From the NCBI GenBank assembly GCA_965199055.1, contig CBDAQR010000011.1, positions 1 through 20,760 of the forward strand: 20,760 bases of DNA, in the 5' to 3' direction. Position 1 is the first letter of the stretch, and the number at the start of each line of letters is the position of its first letter. This document shows, one piece after another, positions 20,260 through 20,760 of the stretch. The DNA is from CBDAQR01 sp965199055 (GTDB lineage Bacteria; Pseudomonadota; Gammaproteobacteria; Pseudomonadales; Halieaceae). The translations under genes and the position numbers were made by a program. The notes beneath the pieces were generated by a model. That model had not been told where the DNA came from and did no database searches. It was given only the letters and a program-made list of their open reading frames with translations.

Positions 20260-20439
20260 ATGAGGGCACCTCTAAAAATGCGCTTTTTCTGCGGTAGCAT
20301 CGTTGGCGACGTACTCACAGACCCAAAGCACTCACTTCGTTCGCGGGGCCAGCTTTCCTCATGTATAGCTTATACACTGCGGTGTTCCGTGCGCCGCCTC
20401 ACTACCACAGAAAAAGCGCATTTTTAGAGGCACCCATGA
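20260..20439. repeat. 4-bp target duplication flanking the MITE
   Basis: ATGA at 20260-20263 and 20436-20439; keeping a single copy restores GAT-CAT-GAG-TGG-GTT (D-H-E-W-V) of GcvH exactly. (An ATGAG reading of the duplication is also possible.). Confidence 0.8.
20264..20435 (+). mobile_element. 172-bp MITE-like non-autonomous element
   Basis: Left end GGGCACCTCTAAAAATGCGC and inverted right end GGGTGCCTCTAAAAATGCGC continue through CTTTTTCTG(C/T)GGTAG: about 34-base terminal inverted repeats with three differences. The roughly 100-base interior has no ORF. Terminal repeats, small size, a 4-bp duplication and clean restoration of gcvH all identify a MITE, presumably moved in trans by a transposase with matching ends (an IS5-type transposase is a guess). 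A short copy of its end occurs at 3188-3201. Confidence 0.88.
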
Positions 20440-20760
20440 GTGGGTTGCCATTGTAGGCGATATTGCCACCCTGGGTATCACCAACTTTGCCCAAGAAAGC
20501 CTGGGCGACGTTGTCTTTGTTGAGCTACCGGAAGTTGATGATGAAATCAGCGAGGGCCAGGAGGTGGCCGTGATTGAATCCGTAAAAGCGGCAGAGGAAA
20601 TCAAAACCCCCGTAGCCGGAACTGTAGCAGAGGTGAACGAGCAGCTAGTGGACACACCCGAACTGGTGAACGAAGACCCTATGGGCGAAGCCTGGTTTAT
20701 CAAAGTTCGTTTGACGGATACCAACCTGGACGGTCTATTAAGCGAAGAATACTACAATAA

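Larger units (their letters stand above)
20235..20760 (+). pseudogene. gcvH: Glycine cleavage system H protein, interrupted by a MITE; runs off right edge
   Basis: GTG 20235 begins TIKYTEDHE and, after removing the 172-bp element and one ATGA copy, continues WVAIVGDIATLGITNFAQESLGDVVFVELPEVDDEISEGQEVAVIESVKAAEEIKTPVAGTVAEVNEQLVDTPELVNEDPMGEAWFIKVRL...LLSEEYYN. This is GcvH: GIT.FAQ..LGD.VFVELPEVG, the lipoylated Lys in AVIESVKAAEEI, and V.G.V.EVN..L.+.PELVN..P.G.AW. It shuttles the aminomethyl group among the P, T and L proteins. About 116 codons are present; the usual length is 125-130, so only the last residues lie outside. The insertion causes a shift and a TAG 12 codons into the element, so GcvH should not be made from this copy. 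Confidence 0.9.

Noticed and set aside
20264..20435. Reading the MITE inverted repeats as a gcvH terminator or attenuator
   Set aside because: The flanking ATGA duplication and exact restoration of the gcvH frame show it is an insertion.
20359..20724. Minus-strand 121-residue Ser/Thr-rich ORF
   Set aside because: Complement of gcvH plus part of the MITE.
1..20760. CRISPR arrays, tRNA or rRNA genes
   Set aside because: No regularly spaced direct repeats of CRISPR size and no recognisable tRNA or rRNA sequence were found by eye.

Overview
The window reads as a decayed transposable prophage in a proteobacterium, followed by a short host or accessory segment riddled with insertions. It combines a Mu-type transposase and head-protease/scaffold genes with a complete P2-type contractile tail cassette. 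That mix, and an early operon running leftward away from a LexA/CI-like repressor, is what is known of BcepMu-like phages. The host cannot be named from this sequence; the GcvH and BrnTA proteins and the base composition are simply proteobacterial in character.

Layout. (1) 1-2180, minus strand: six tightly overlapping early genes ending in the N-terminus of a Mu-type transposase that runs off the left edge. (2) 2181-2271: divergent control region with an A+T-rich operator palindrome. (3) 2272-3155, plus strand: HTH plus S24-peptidase repressor, spread over three frames. (4) 3156-3565: about 400 bases with only tiny ORFs and inverted repeats, where lysis, terminase, portal and minor head genes would be expected. 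(5) 3566-5818: head protease with a nested scaffold start, capsid cement protein and a C-terminally shortened major capsid protein. (6) 5818-17288: DUF1834 protein, then V, W, J, I, tail fibre, DUF4376 fibre chaperone, FI sheath, FII tube, a small protein, E/E' with a T_TTT_TTG slippery site, an antisense membrane protein, tape measure T, U, X and D. (7) 17289-17585: non-coding region with paired palindromes and an iterated GTCGCAAAATGA array, probably a transposon or prophage end. (8) 17586-20146: a brnT-brnA toxin-antitoxin operon whose toxin gene is split by two different IS1595-family elements inserted one base apart in the same target. (9) 20235-20760: gcvH, interrupted by a 172-bp MITE-like element with a 4-bp target duplication.

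How it fits together. The head and packaging side is deleted or damaged, while every tail gene from V to D is open. The tail cassette could therefore be a phage-tail (tailocin-like) remnant, although no lysis gene is present here. Several genes (the minus-strand early gene, the repressor, brnA) carry single-base frame breaks at short homopolymers. These are either real decay or sequencing indels, and resequencing would settle which. The most distinctive observations are the double IS insertion in brnT, the MITE in gcvH with a possible solo end at 3188, the antisense membrane ORF sharing CATG with the tape-measure start, and the repeat array at 17457-17525.
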